From CAWAHD01 sp963781785 (GTDB lineage: Bacteria; Planctomycetota; Planctomycetia; Isosphaerales; Isosphaeraceae), in the NCBI GenBank assembly GCA_963781785.1, contig CAWAHD010000002.1, positions 2,976,001 through 3,040,000 on the forward strand: a stretch of 64,000 bases of DNA, written 5' to 3'. Below are positions 1-9,575 of the stretch, piece after piece. Under the pieces are notes generated by a model. The model had not been told where the DNA came from. It worked only from the letters and a program-made list of their open reading frames with translations, and made no database searches. Position numbers and translations under genes: made by a program. Numbering within the stretch: position 1 is the stretch's first letter; the number at the start of each line of letters is the position of its first letter.

Positions 1-2
1 GC

Positions 3-779
3 GGCCAGCATCCACACGAAACTTTGAGAGGCTTGCGGAAGCGATCTGATGGCGGCTGGATCTTTCGCCTCGGTGGTCCCGACCCGATCGGCTACGTGAA
101 GATCACTGATTTGATGGGGAGCACGCCACACGAACTCCGCAAGGTTGCCCAACAGCTACAAACTGAGGGCTTGAAGGCACTCGTCCTTGACCTCCGCTCT
201 CTTCATGGGCGGTCGGCCCACGCAACTGTTCTCGTGGCCGACAGCCTGCTTGAGTCTGGCGCAATCGGCCGCATCCGGACGAACAAGGGGGAGTCAGCCT
301 TTCAAGCCGAGCCCGAGGCGATTCTTCGAGGTTGGCCGCTGGCCGTGTTGGTGAACGGATCAACGACGGGAACAGCGGAATGGCTCGCGGCCGCGCTTCA
401 GGATAACCGCCGCGCGATACTGATCGGCTTGCCGACATACAGCGCCCAGTCTAATCCCGGATTCGGATTCGTCACATCTGCGATCTCTGTCGATGGTGAA
501 TGGGCGGTCTCATTGGCGACAGGTATACTCGAGCGCGGAGACGGACGCCCTCTGTCCCTTCTCGACCAGTCTGTGCCGACGCAGATCAGATCACACGAAA
601 TCGCCCGGCAGTTAGGCGTGCATCCGAATGTCACCGTTCAGGGCCCAGCCCCTGCCAAGATCGATGGCATGCTCGGCTATCCGTCAGCGGCCCGGGAAGC
701 CGACGAGATCGAAGTCCTTCCCAACACCGCAGTCTCGAAGGCTGTGGAAACCCTGCGAGAGTCGCTCAAGAAGACCTGA
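3..779 (+). CDS. S41 (C-terminal processing) peptidase-like protein, 5' partial, probably catalytically inactive
   Basis: The frame is open to the left edge of the window, so the N-terminus (probably with the PDZ part) is missing. What remains is the S41 core: IGYVKITDL, then a helix and KALVLDLR, then PLAVLVNG and a segment matching the active-site strand and helix (TTGTAEWLAAALQDNRRAILIG). In active S41 enzymes this segment reads like GTASASE with the nucleophilic serine, followed by TYGKG with the catalytic lysine. Here the serine position is glycine and the lysine position is alanine (TYSAQ). The fold is therefore supported but peptidase activity is doubtful. It lies 12 bp upstream of the propeller/cytochrome gene on the same strand and may share its transcript. 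The final role is unknown. Confidence 0.7.
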   Translation, partial: GQHPHETLRGLRKRSDGGWIFRLGGPDPIGYVKITDLMGSTPHELRKVAQQLQTEGLKALVLDLRSLHGRSAHATVLVADSLLESGAIGRIRTNKGESAFQAEPEAILRGWPLAVLVNGSTTGTAEWLAAALQDNRRAILIGLPTYSAQSNPGFGFVTSAISVDGEWAVSLATGILERGDGRPLSLLDQSVPTQIRSHEIARQLGVHPNVTVQGPAPAKIDGMLGYPSAAREADEIEVLPNTAVSKAVETLRESLKKT

Positions 780-791
780 GCCCCGCGTGAG

Positions 792-2609
792 ATGATCGAG
801 GCAACAAGGATGAGAGACTTATCGTTGCGCACTCCGGTCGGATGGGCATTGGTTGCGCATGGCCTGCTGGTCGCTCTGGGAACGGCCGCCTGGGGCGATG
901 GCAGAGACGTCTACTCGCCCATCCCGCAGATCCGGCGCCCGGTTGCACTCGTCCCAGTCGGGGGGGGCAAGTTCGTGCTCGTCGCCAACGAGCAAAGCGG
1001 AAGCATTTCGGTCATTGATGCCGCATCGCGTCGGGTCGTTGCCGAGCATGACCTGGCTCGCGGGCTGGCCGACCTGGCCCGTCTAGGCGATGGTCACCGG
1101 CTGCTCGCCCTCGATCGAGTCGCGAACGATCTATTGCTCATCGATTATCGAGGTCCGTCGATCCGGGTAATCGAGCGCGCCAAGGTCAGCCCAGGCCCGG
1201 TGCGAATGGCGGTCGCGGCCGGCGGCTCCTACTGCGCGGTCGCCTCGATTTGGTCGCGCCGGCTCACGTTCGTCGAACTGACGCATGACAATATCGCCGC
1301 ACCGCCACCGAGGCTCAAGATAGCCGGGGGCGTTGATCTGCCATTCTGTCCGCGCGAGCTGACTATCTGCGACGATGGCTCGAAAGTGGTGGTTGCCGAC
1401 GCCTTTGGCGGTCGATTGGCGGTGATTGATGCGAAATGCCGGACGATTGACTCAGTCCGGGCGCTGCCGGCGCACAATATCCGCGGGCTGGCTTTCGCAC
1501 CCGATGGCAAGACACTGGTGATCACGCATCAGGTTCTCAATCGATTGGCGCAGGCGAGTTTCGACGATGTCCATTGGGGCCTTTTGGTTCGGAACCAGAT
1601 TCGCGTTGTGCAGACGCATGCCTTGCTCAAGCCTGGCCCTGACGTTGGGCTCCTCGACGGCAGCCGCGCGTATGACCTGGGCGATGTTGGCTATGGCGCG
1701 GGCGACCCGTCAGCTCTCGCGTTCGACATCCGGGGCAACCTGTTGATCGCGTTGGCGGGAGTTGACGAGATCGCGATCACCGCGAGCCCCGCGCAAGGTC
1801 CGCGGCGGACAGTCGTAGGCAGCCATCCGACGGCCGTCGCACCAAGCCCCGACGGATCAGTTGTCTATGTCGCCGACAGCTTGGGCGACACGATCTCGGT
1901 GGTCGAGATCAAGACGGGGCTGCGTGTGGCGACGATCTCGCTCGGGCCCCGTCCCGCCCCAACGGCAGTTGATCGGGGCGAGCGATTGTTCTATAGCGCT
2001 AAGCTCGCGCACGACGGCTGGATGAGCTGCCATAGCTGCCACAGCGACGGTCACACCAACAACTTGGCCAGCGACACGCTCGGAGACGGTTCGTTCGGCG
2101 CTCCCAAGCGCATTCCATCCTTGATCGGAGTCGGCAATACCGGCCCGTGGACCTGGCTCGGGTCAATCGAACGGCTCGACGACCAGGTACGGAAGTCCAT
2201 CGCGACAACCATGCAGGGGCCGAAACCATCGCAGTCGCAGATCACCGACCTGACCGCTTTTCTCACTTCGCTTGCGCCCGGATCCGCCGGGGTGACGCAA
2301 CTCCCTCCAGATAACTCGGCCGCCGTCGACCGAGGTCGCGAAGTCTTCCGGGTGCAGAAATGCGCGACGTGCCACGTGCCGCCTGCATACACTTCGGCGG
2401 GACGTTACGACGTCGGGCTGACCGATGAGGTGGGCAATCGTGAGTTCAACCCTCCTTCGCTCTGCGGCGTCAGCAGCCGCGATGCCTTTCTGCACGATGG
2501 CCGTGCCCGGTCGCTCCAGCAGGTTTTCCAGAAGGAAAGACATCCCCGGAAGATTGCACTGACGCCGCAAGAGATCGCCGACCTCGTCGCATTTCTCAAG
2601 ACGTTGTGA
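792..2609 (+). CDS. beta-propeller protein fused to di-haem cytochrome c peroxidase-like (MauG/CcpA-type) domain
   Basis: This 605-residue exported protein has a hydrophobic signal segment at about residues 18-36. Residues 45-390 form a YVTN/NHL-like beta-propeller with repeats such as FVLVANEQSGSISVID and VVYVADSLGDTISVVE. Residues 395-605 are a cytochrome c peroxidase-like domain with two CXXCH haem sites, CHSCH near 413-417 and CATCH near 524-528, and a FLHDGRARSL segment typical of MauG/CcpA proteins. The family is periplasmic and either reduces peroxides or moves electrons; the propeller probably binds substrate or partner. A second ATG at 810 is an alternative start, since it still keeps the signal peptide. 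It follows the S41-like gene closely. The substrate cannot be told from the sequence. Confidence 0.8.
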   Translation: MIEATRMRDLSLRTPVGWALVAHGLLVALGTAAWGDGRDVYSPIPQIRRPVALVPVGGGKFVLVANEQSGSISVIDAASRRVVAEHDLARGLADLARLGDGHRLLALDRVANDLLLIDYRGPSIRVIERAKVSPGPVRMAVAAGGSYCAVASIWSRRLTFVELTHDNIAAPPPRLKIAGGVDLPFCPRELTICDDGSKVVVADAFGGRLAVIDAKCRTIDSVRALPAHNIRGLAFAPDGKTLVITHQVLNRLAQASFDDVHWGLLVRNQIRVVQTHALLKPGPDVGLLDGSRAYDLGDVGYGAGDPSALAFDIRGNLLIALAGVDEIAITASPAQGPRRTVVGSHPTAVAPSPDGSVVYVADSLGDTISVVEIKTGLRVATISLGPRPAPTAVDRGERLFYSAKLAHDGWMSCHSCHSDGHTNNLASDTLGDGSFGAPKRIPSLIGVGNTGPWTWLGSIERLDDQVRKSIATTMQGPKPSQSQITDLTAFLTSLAPGSAGVTQLPPDNSAAVDRGREVFRVQKCATCHVPPAYTSAGRYDVGLTDEVGNREFNPPSLCGVSSRDAFLHDGRARSLQQVFQKERHPRKIALTPQEIADLVAFLKTL

Positions 2610-2827
2610 CATTTTGATCAGAGCTGGCTGTAGTTCACCGAGAACGCTGCCGGTGGAGTTTCCGTGTTGAACTCGACTGCCCGAACGCGATCACCAACGA
2701 GGACCACCGTCAGAACCAGACATGTCAGTTGCAATGGGATGGCTCCTGTTCCGTTTCGCGATCAGCACTTCGCCTTGGCGATTGGAATGATCGCCGCACG
2801 GCGACGATGCGTCCGCACCGCGGGGTC

Positions 2828-4849
2828 TCACGAGCAGCCCCAGTCCAGCCATTGGGCGGGATCAGCATCGGAGGGCATCCGCCAGTCGCCGCGCGGCGAA
2901 AGGCTGACAGTGCCGACCTTGGGACCGTCGGGCAAGCACGACCGTTTGTACTGCTGGCGGAAGAACCGCTCGAAGAACGTCCGCATCGTCCGCTCGATCA
3001 ACGCGTGTGTATATTGTTCTGTGAATGTGGCAAACTGACTCAGGAACAAGATCTTCGCCGGCGAGTATCCGCAGCGGATCGCGTGAAAGAGTACAAAGTC
3101 GTGCAGCTCGTAGGGCCCGAGCGTGGCCTCGGTCGACTGCTCGATCTCTCCGCCGGAGGAGGCAGGCAAGAGCTCCGGTGAAATCGTCGTGTCGACGATC
3201 GAGAGCAGCGTCTGCCGCACCGGCCCCGCGGGAAACTGATTGAGCGCAACGTACCGAACCAGGAACTTCACCAGGGTCTTGGGAATCGAGCAATTCGGAT
3301 TGTACATGCTCATGTGATCAGCATTAAATGTCGACCATCCCAGCGCCAGCTCCGAGAGGTCGCCGGTGCCCACGACGAATCCTTTCGACATCAGGAGGAA
3401 GGTGCGCAAGCGGGCCTGGACGTTTTCGAATGTCAGGTCGCAGCGCTCGTCCGGCGGCACGCGGGCCAGCAGAGTACGAAACGACTCGACGTCCAGCCCC
3501 ATGCAGTCGATCCCGAAGGGGCGGTGGCCCATCTCCTGGAAAGCCTCTAGCGCAAGCGCGCTGATGTCGATTGTTCCGGAGGATACGCCGAGGTGTTCCA
3601 TCAGGTCGAGCGCATTGGTGCGGGTGCGCGCCGTGGTTCCGAAGCCGGGCATCGTGAATCCGTGCACTTGCCGGCGGTTGAGGCCGAGCATATCGCAGGT
3701 GGTGACGGCCACGAGGAGCGCAAGCGTGGAGTCGAGTCCGCCCGAGACGCCGATATTCAAGCACGTGCCGGCGGGAAGCTGTTCAATCCGCTTGGCCAGG
3801 CCTGCACACTGGATGCCGAAAACCTCGGCGCAACGCAAGAGCAACTCCGGGCCTTCCGGCGGCACGAACGGCGTGCCCGGGACTGCGCGCTTCAGCCCTT
3901 CCATCGAATCCGACAATCGAACGGGGATGCGCCGAAACGGTCTGAGATGGGGTGAAACGTCGCTGTAACTGGTCATCGTGCGGCGGTCGGTGAGCAGCTT
4001 GGCCACGTCGACGTCCTGGGTGATCGTATACGAATCGCGGCGGATCGGTAGGCCATCGCCGACCCGGGGGCTCTCGGCGAGCATCCGGCCGTTTTCTGCA
4101 ATGAGGCAATGACCGCCAAACACAACGTCGGTCGTCGACTCCGATGGCCCGGAGCCCGCCATGGCATAGGCAGCGATCAAGCGGCCCGATTGGCCCGCCA
4201 CCAGATCGGCGCGATAACGGCTCTTGCCGATCGTCTCGTTACTCGCGGAAGGGTTGAGCAGGATGGTTGCCCCTGCCATGGCCTGCACGGCGCTGGGAGG
4301 CACCGGCACCCACAAGTCTTCGCAGATTTCCACACCGATCAAGACGCTCCGGCCAACCAGCTCGCCACCAATACCCTTCGCCTCGAAGAGGAGGTCGGTC
4401 CCGAACGGCACGCGTGCGCCGTCCATGTCGATCTCCGACGGCTCGGCGCCGGTCGCCGCTGTGAACCAGCGGCGCTCGTAATACTCCTTGTAGTTGGGCA
4501 GGTGCTGCTTGGGCACGATGCCACGAACGGCTCCGTCGGCGATCACGACAGCACAGTTGTAAAGACTGTTATCCACCGGGATTGGGGCGCCCACCAATAC
4601 CAGTTGGGCTCGGCACCGGGTCGCCTCGACGATCACCTTGAGGGCGCGGATGGCGGCCTCCAGCAGAACGGATTGCCCGAAGAGGTCGGCACACGTATAC
4701 CCCGTCAAGCACAGTTCCGGAAACAGCACGACGTCGCTGTCGGCCAATTGCATCAGAATGCGAACGATCTCCCGGCCGTTGGCAGCCGGGTCGGCCACGG
4801 TGGTTCGGGGCGAAGCACAGGTAATGCGAATGAAGCCATGCGGATTCAT
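2828..4849 (-). CDS. nadE: glutamine-dependent NAD+ synthetase
   Basis: NadE makes NAD+ from deamido-NAD+, ATP and glutamine, the last step of cytoplasmic NAD synthesis. The 673-residue length matches the two-domain glutamine-dependent form. Residues 1-300 are the nitrilase-type glutaminase with Glu45 (FPELCLTGY), Lys114 (VPKQHLPNY) and Cys176 (GVEICEDLW). The synthetase domain has the ATP-pyrophosphatase loop SGGLDST at about 369-375, and later GTGDLSELALGW and FNADHMSMYNPNCS. All key residues are present and the frame is intact. It is transcribed divergently from the M1 aminopeptidase; the roughly 245 bp between them must hold both promoters. It converges with the upstream cytochrome gene across about 215 bp in which I see no gene. 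Confidence 0.95.
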   Translation of the reverse strand: MNPHGFIRITCASPRTTVADPAANGREIVRILMQLADSDVVLFPELCLTGYTCADLFGQSVLLEAAIRALKVIVEATRCRAQLVLVGAPIPVDNSLYNCAVVIADGAVRGIVPKQHLPNYKEYYERRWFTAATGAEPSEIDMDGARVPFGTDLLFEAKGIGGELVGRSVLIGVEICEDLWVPVPPSAVQAMAGATILLNPSASNETIGKSRYRADLVAGQSGRLIAAYAMAGSGPSESTTDVVFGGHCLIAENGRMLAESPRVGDGLPIRRDSYTITQDVDVAKLLTDRRTMTSYSDVSPHLRPFRRIPVRLSDSMEGLKRAVPGTPFVPPEGPELLLRCAEVFGIQCAGLAKRIEQLPAGTCLNIGVSGGLDSTLALLVAVTTCDMLGLNRRQVHGFTMPGFGTTARTRTNALDLMEHLGVSSGTIDISALALEAFQEMGHRPFGIDCMGLDVESFRTLLARVPPDERCDLTFENVQARLRTFLLMSKGFVVGTGDLSELALGWSTFNADHMSMYNPNCSIPKTLVKFLVRYVALNQFPAGPVRQTLLSIVDTTISPELLPASSGGEIEQSTEATLGPYELHDFVLFHAIRCGYSPAKILFLSQFATFTEQYTHALIERTMRTFFERFFRQQYKRSCLPDGPKVGTVSLSPRGDWRMPSDADPAQWLDWGCS

Positions 4850-5095
4850 GGGAAATCAATTAAGCCGGTCCAGAGCCCTCGGGTCACCTGACGCGTCGCC
4901 CGGGCGAACCTGGATCGGCTTGCCCGGCTCGTTGATTGGACGGCCCGGCGATTGTCGCGCGGGCGGATTGACCGAGCATCACCTTCGAGAGTAGAACAAG
5001 GAGGAACGTGCATCAATGGCCCAGCGGCATCTCTCAGGGATCGTGCATTCGACCCATCCCTCAATTCTTCGCTTGAGCACTGATCAGGAAATACC

Positions 5096-7810
5096 ATGTC
5101 GAGAACCAGCTATCGAGTCGGAATGTGGCTACTCGCCCTGGCCAGCGCGGCTGGCTCCACCGCCCGGGGTCAGGCCCCGCCCGAGAGCAGCAAGGAGACC
5201 CCCAAGCGGCAGCCTTTTGCCAGGCCGGGCACGGCCCGGCAAACTGAGCGGATCCGGTTCTTCGACGTCAAGCATATCAAGGCCGAGCTGTCGATCGACG
5301 CGAAAAAACGCGACGTGAGAGGCAAGGTGACCCATACACTTTCCCCGCTTCATCCCTACTTGACCAGTCTCGAGCTAGACTGCGGGCCCAAGCTCAAGGT
5401 TGCGAAAGTGACAGTGGGGAACAGCGCGACCGCGTGCAAATTCGACATCAAGCACGACAAACTGGCTGTGACACTGGACAAGCCCTATGGAATGGCTGAT
5501 TCGATCGATCTGGCGATCCACTATTCGGGCTCGCCGGAGCAGGGGCTTTATTTTGTCGTCCCCGAGGGCCCCTACCCGGAGAAGCCGCTCTCGTTCTGGA
5601 CTCAGGGTGAATCGGAAGACACGCATCAGTGGATCCCTTGTTATGACTACCCGAACGAGCGCGCCACAAGCGAGATGATCATCACGGTTGCGCAGCCCCT
5701 TTTTGTCTTGTCGAACGGCGTGCTGGTCGAGACCAGGGAAAATGCGGACAAGACCACGACTTACCACTGGAAGATGGACACGCCCCACGTCAGCTACTTG
5801 ATCTCGCTGGCGGCGGCTGATTTCGCGGTATTCCACGACCGCGTGGGCGACCTGCCGGTGGATTATTACGTGGCCAGGACCGTCGACGAAAGGACGGCGC
5901 GGCGATTCATGGGCAAGACTCCCCGAATGATCCGATTCTTCGGCGAGAAGATAGGCCAGCCGTATCCTTATGCGAAGTATGCCCAGGTGTGCGTCCCCGA
6001 CTTCATAGCCGGGGGCATGGAGAACATCACGGCCACCACGATGACCGATAGCGCGCTCCATGACGAGATCGCCGAGCTCGAGGGCGACGCCGACGGGTTG
6101 GTCTCCCACGAACTGGCGCATCAGTGGTTCGGCGACCTGCTCACCTGCAAGGACTGGTCTCAGATCTGGCTCAATGAAGGATTTGCCTCGTACTTCGGCC
6201 CGCTGTTCACGGAATACGATCGCGGCGAAGATCATTTCCGGCTCGAAATGAACGGGTCGCTTGAAGGTTATCTGGCCTCTGATCGCGGCTACCGCCGGCC
6301 GATCGTCGAGTCGCGTTATCGATCGTCGCAGGACATGTTTGACGGTGTCACCTATGCCAAGGGCGCGTGCGTGTTGCACGCGCTCCGAGGCCTGATTGGC
6401 GAACAAGCATGGTGGAAGGGCATTCGGGGCTACGTCGCCGCGCACAAGGTTCAGGTGGTCGACACCGATGATTTCCGCATGGCGATGGAAGCGGCCTCGG
6501 GCAAGGACCTGAAGTGGTTCTTCGATCAATGGGTCTACAAGGCGGGGCATCCCGAGCTCAAGGTCCGCTGGACTTTTGAAGAAGCTGACAAGACGGTGAG
6601 GGTGCGGATTCAGCAGACGCAAACCGTGGATGCAGAGACGCCGCTCTTTCGCCTGCCGACGACGCTCGAAGTGACGGGTAGCGACGGCAAGACCACCGTC
6701 ATCCCGATCGTGATTGACGGCCCAGCGCACGAGCTGGTGATTCCCGCCGCGGGCCCGCCCAGAATGATGCAGATCGACCCGCTTGGGTGGCTGATCAAGG
6801 AGCTCGACTTCGCAAAGTCGGACGACGAGAATCGATACCAGCTCGAGCATGCTGCTTCCGTGCTGGGGCGGCTGGCCGCGGCGAGATCGCTCGTCAAGAC
6901 TGCCAAGGACCAGCCCGACGCGGCCAGGGCACTCGCCGCCGCGTGGAAGCGAGAGAAATCGGCTCCTGCCCGCCGCGAGATGTTCGGCGTTCTCACAGGG
7001 GGCGACGAGGTGTTTCGCGCCAGCCTGATCGAAGGAGCCCACGATCACGAAGCCCGGATTCGCGTGGCAGCGATCGAGGGTCTTGCCAGGCTGAAACACG
7101 ATCCGGCGGCCGAGGCGATCTTGCGTGCGGCCTGGGCGAATCCCCGGGAAGCCTACGGTGCTCGCAGGGCCGCCCTCCAGGGTTTGGCCGCCTGGAAGGT
7201 CAAGGACATCGACAAACTGATGGCCGATGCACTCAAGGTTTCCGCCGACCACAACAGGATCGCGGCGATCGCACTGGGGCATCTGCTCGAGGCGCCCGGA
7301 GCCAGAGCCCGCGAACTGGCCGTCCTCTACACGCGAATCGGCCAGCCCGAGTCGCTCAGAACGACGGCCCTTGGCACGTTTTCCCGGCTCGCCAAGGACG
7401 ACCCGATTCTCCAGGATATTCTGGTCGAGCTGGCCGATGACCCCGACCGCTCGGTCCGGACTCAGGCCTGGGGGGTCGTGGGACAGCTCAAGGTGAAGAA
7501 AGCTCTGCCGGTCCTGGAGGCCCGGCTTGCACGTGATCACCTCGGCTTCGCCGGCTACACACGTCAGATCCTTGAAGGTGCGATCAGCGCCCTCAAGGAA
7601 GAAGAAGCCAAACCCACGAATGACGGCACCCCCTCTTCCGGACACGCCAAGAGCATCGCCTCGCTCGAGACCCAGGCCGCCGAACTCGAGGTGAAGGCCA
7701 AGGAGCTCAGAAGTCGAATTGCGGACCTCAAACGGCAGAGCGAGGATACCGCTCGATCCCCGTTCGAGGTCGATGCCCCTGCCGGGCCGGGCTCGAGCGG
7801 TTCGCCCTGA
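5096..7810 (+). CDS. M1 family zinc aminopeptidase with C-terminal HEAT repeats and coiled coil
   Basis: This 904-residue protein starts with a short signal-like segment (WLLALASAAGSTARGQ), so it is probably exported. The M1 N-terminal beta domain is followed by the substrate motif GGMEN (about 307-310) and the zinc site HELAHQWFGD, with ligands His338, His342 and Glu361 in NEGFASYF. A tyrosine in VTYAKGACVLHAL fits the transition-state tyrosine. From about 590 to 840 there are repeated helical pairs of HEAT type (for example ARIRVAAIEGLARLKHD). The tail (about 850-885) is a short Glu/Lys-rich coiled coil. M1 enzymes remove N-terminal residues from peptides. An AGGAA ribosome site lies just before the ATG. 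The gene stands alone on the plus strand. Confidence 0.9.
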   Translation: MSRTSYRVGMWLLALASAAGSTARGQAPPESSKETPKRQPFARPGTARQTERIRFFDVKHIKAELSIDAKKRDVRGKVTHTLSPLHPYLTSLELDCGPKLKVAKVTVGNSATACKFDIKHDKLAVTLDKPYGMADSIDLAIHYSGSPEQGLYFVVPEGPYPEKPLSFWTQGESEDTHQWIPCYDYPNERATSEMIITVAQPLFVLSNGVLVETRENADKTTTYHWKMDTPHVSYLISLAAADFAVFHDRVGDLPVDYYVARTVDERTARRFMGKTPRMIRFFGEKIGQPYPYAKYAQVCVPDFIAGGMENITATTMTDSALHDEIAELEGDADGLVSHELAHQWFGDLLTCKDWSQIWLNEGFASYFGPLFTEYDRGEDHFRLEMNGSLEGYLASDRGYRRPIVESRYRSSQDMFDGVTYAKGACVLHALRGLIGEQAWWKGIRGYVAAHKVQVVDTDDFRMAMEAASGKDLKWFFDQWVYKAGHPELKVRWTFEEADKTVRVRIQQTQTVDAETPLFRLPTTLEVTGSDGKTTVIPIVIDGPAHELVIPAAGPPRMMQIDPLGWLIKELDFAKSDDENRYQLEHAASVLGRLAAARSLVKTAKDQPDAARALAAAWKREKSAPARREMFGVLTGGDEVFRASLIEGAHDHEARIRVAAIEGLARLKHDPAAEAILRAAWANPREAYGARRAALQGLAAWKVKDIDKLMADALKVSADHNRIAAIALGHLLEAPGARARELAVLYTRIGQPESLRTTALGTFSRLAKDDPILQDILVELADDPDRSVRTQAWGVVGQLKVKKALPVLEARLARDHLGFAGYTRQILEGAISALKEEEAKPTNDGTPSSGHAKSIASLETQAAELEVKAKELRSRIADLKRQSEDTARSPFEVDAPAGPGSSGSP

Positions 7811-7823
7811 TCGTTTTGACCAG

Positions 7824-7840
7824 GAAACCGTCACGGTTTC
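7824..7840. terminator. short hairpin between convergent genes
   Basis: GAAACCG and CGGTTTC form a perfect 7-bp stem around a TCA loop, between the stop of the M1 gene (7810) and the stop of the SelA-like gene (7831), which the hairpin overlaps. Its position between convergent genes suggests a terminator working both ways. There is no long T tract, so this stays tentative. Confidence 0.35.
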
Positions 7841-8943
7841 TCCCTCTCGAGAATTGCTCGAATCCTGGTGGCGACCAGGCGATGTTCGTCGTCTTCTAGG
7901 GTCCAGACCGCCACGCGCAGTCTGCGATCGCCTTCGGCGAGGACGGCAATTGGTGGATCGCCGTCCCGCAGCTTCTTGACGACATCCTCGGCCGAGGGTG
8001 CAGCGTGCCACCGGCTCCACTCCAGCACCAGGTGCGGCGAATGATTCGCAAACTCAGGTAGATCGCGCCGTGCGTTCATGCCGGGGATCTCGCCCAGCAC
8101 GTGAATCATCTCAGCGACGCGGGCGTCCCAGGAGCGATATTCCCCGTCGTGGTCGAGTTTGAGAAACCGCTCGACCGCAGCCAGCAAGCCGACGATTTCC
8201 TCCTTGCCCACCTTCATGGCGCGGCCAATACCCATGTGAGGACTGATGGCTTCTTGACCGGACGCGATCAAGTCGGGTCGCCCCAGCAATAGCCCCGACG
8301 CTTGCGGGCCTCGTAGTGCCTTGCCCCCCGAAAAGGCCACCAGGTCGAATCCTTGGTGAACGTATTGCGAAAGCCGCTCAAGCGGAGGGACATCCGCGGC
8401 TGCGTCGTTCAAGAGCGGGATTGTTCGTTCCTTGCCGGTGCGGATCCAATCCTGCCGCTTGATTTGACCGAGCGGCTCGTGCCGGTTCAGAAAGAACATC
8501 ATGGCCGTACGCGGGTTGATCGCCCGGTCCAGCTCAGCCTGAGATTCCACCCAGACGAGCCGGGCGCCGGTCAAAAGGATTTGCGGCTCGTAGCCGGAGC
8601 GGTGACTTTTCTGGATGACGACTTCGTTCTTCAAAAGGTCGGTGTCGGGCAGCTTGTCGAGCGCCCTCTGGTCGCCCCGAGTCATGCAGGCGGCGGTTGC
8701 GACCGAGATCGCCGAGGCAGCACCAGCGGTCACCATCGCGGCCGGAACCCCCAGCAGGCCCGCGATCCTCGCCCCAACTTTTTTCTGGAGCTCCGGGATC
8801 GAGACGAACGATCCGGCGGCGGCGACCATTGCCTCGATGACCTCCGGCGGCATGAGGGAACCGCCCAGGCTCGTGTAGGTCCCCTGGCCGTTGATCAAAG
8901 TCTTGATGCCAAGGCGCGCGTAGATGTTCTCGCGTTTGTCCAT
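7831..8943 (-). CDS. SelA/DgaE-like PLP-dependent enzyme (aminotransferase class V fold)
   Basis: This 370-residue protein resembles the SelA (L-seryl-tRNA selenium transferase)-related family, which includes D-glucosaminate-6-phosphate ammonia lyase. Visible marks are the N-terminal LINGQGTYTSLGGSLM, the phosphate-cup segment VTAGAASAISVATAACM, LNDAAADVPP with Asp180 to bind the pyridine nitrogen, and FSGGKALRGPQASG with Lys208 as the likely PLP Schiff base. It is cytoplasmic and lacks the tRNA-binding domain of true SelA, so a role on a small amino sugar or amino acid is more likely. It is the last gene of a minus-strand run, 52 bp after the HD hydrolase gene. The exact substrate is unknown. 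Confidence 0.8.
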   Translation of the reverse strand: MDKRENIYARLGIKTLINGQGTYTSLGGSLMPPEVIEAMVAAAGSFVSIPELQKKVGARIAGLLGVPAAMVTAGAASAISVATAACMTRGDQRALDKLPDTDLLKNEVVIQKSHRSGYEPQILLTGARLVWVESQAELDRAINPRTAMMFFLNRHEPLGQIKRQDWIRTGKERTIPLLNDAAADVPPLERLSQYVHQGFDLVAFSGGKALRGPQASGLLLGRPDLIASGQEAISPHMGIGRAMKVGKEEIVGLLAAVERFLKLDHDGEYRSWDARVAEMIHVLGEIPGMNARRDLPEFANHSPHLVLEWSRWHAAPSAEDVVKKLRDGDPPIAVLAEGDRRLRVAVWTLEDDEHRLVATRIRAILEREKP

Positions 8944-8995
8944 GAGCCGGTGTTCTCCAAATTTGACTGGAGTGCTCGAGGCGTATGACTCTCAT

Positions 8996-9568
8996 TCACG
9001 ATCGCCCGCCCCCGGCGATACCGAGCGCGTCGGCGTGCAGTGTGAGGGCGTCGATGACGAGCTGGATGTGGTCGTCGAGATTGGTACCGAGCCGCTCGAC
9101 GCCCTGATAGACGTCGTTCCGGTTGATCTTGGCGGCGAAGCTCTTGTCTTTGAGCTTTTTCTTGACGCTCGATGGAGAAAGGGAGCGGATTCCGTCGGGG
9201 CGAACCAGGCAGCAGGCCATCACGAAGCCGGCCAGCTCGTCGCAGGCCAGGAGGGCCTTGTCCAGAGTCGTCAGGTCCGGCACCGCCGCCGGATCGAAGT
9301 GTGCCGTGACGGCCTGGGCGAGCTCCGGCTCGTCCTGCTCGCGAAGCCATGCCACGATCAACCGGGGGTGCTCGTTGGGCCATCGGTCGTAATCGGCGTC
9401 ATGCAAGAGCCCCGCCAGGGCAAATCGCGGCTCGTCGGTCGCACCGTCACCGTATCGATGAGCAGCCAGCCGCATCGCGGCTTCCACGGCGCGAGCATGG
9501 TTCTTCAGCGCGGGGTTTTCGGTCCACTCTTCCAGCCTGGCCACCGCCTGCTCGTATGAGATTGCCAT
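8996..9568 (-). CDS. HD-domain phosphohydrolase-like protein
   Basis: The start is placed at the ATG at 9568 (MAISYEQAVARLEEW), 7 bp after the preceding gene's stop, because the longer open frame upstream only reads through that gene. The 190-residue protein has an HD-domain pattern: an early histidine in NHARAVEAAM, then LLHDADYDRWP with the HD pair at about 55-56, a downstream histidine (VTAHFDP), and an Asp in LACDELAGFV that fits the last metal ligand. HD proteins usually hydrolyse phosphate esters or nucleotides. Its tight spacing with the small conserved gene upstream suggests one operon. No substrate can be assigned. Confidence 0.75.
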   Translation of the reverse strand: MAISYEQAVARLEEWTENPALKNHARAVEAAMRLAAHRYGDGATDEPRFALAGLLHDADYDRWPNEHPRLIVAWLREQDEPELAQAVTAHFDPAAVPDLTTLDKALLACDELAGFVMACCLVRPDGIRSLSPSSVKKKLKDKSFAAKINRNDVYQGVERLGTNLDDHIQLVIDALTLHADALGIAGGGRS

Positions 9569-9575
9569 CTTTGAT

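Noticed and set aside
5375..8020. Very long open frame (881 codons) on the minus strand
   Set aside because: It lies antisense to the intact M1 aminopeptidase gene and reads as a typical GC-rich shadow frame with no family signature.
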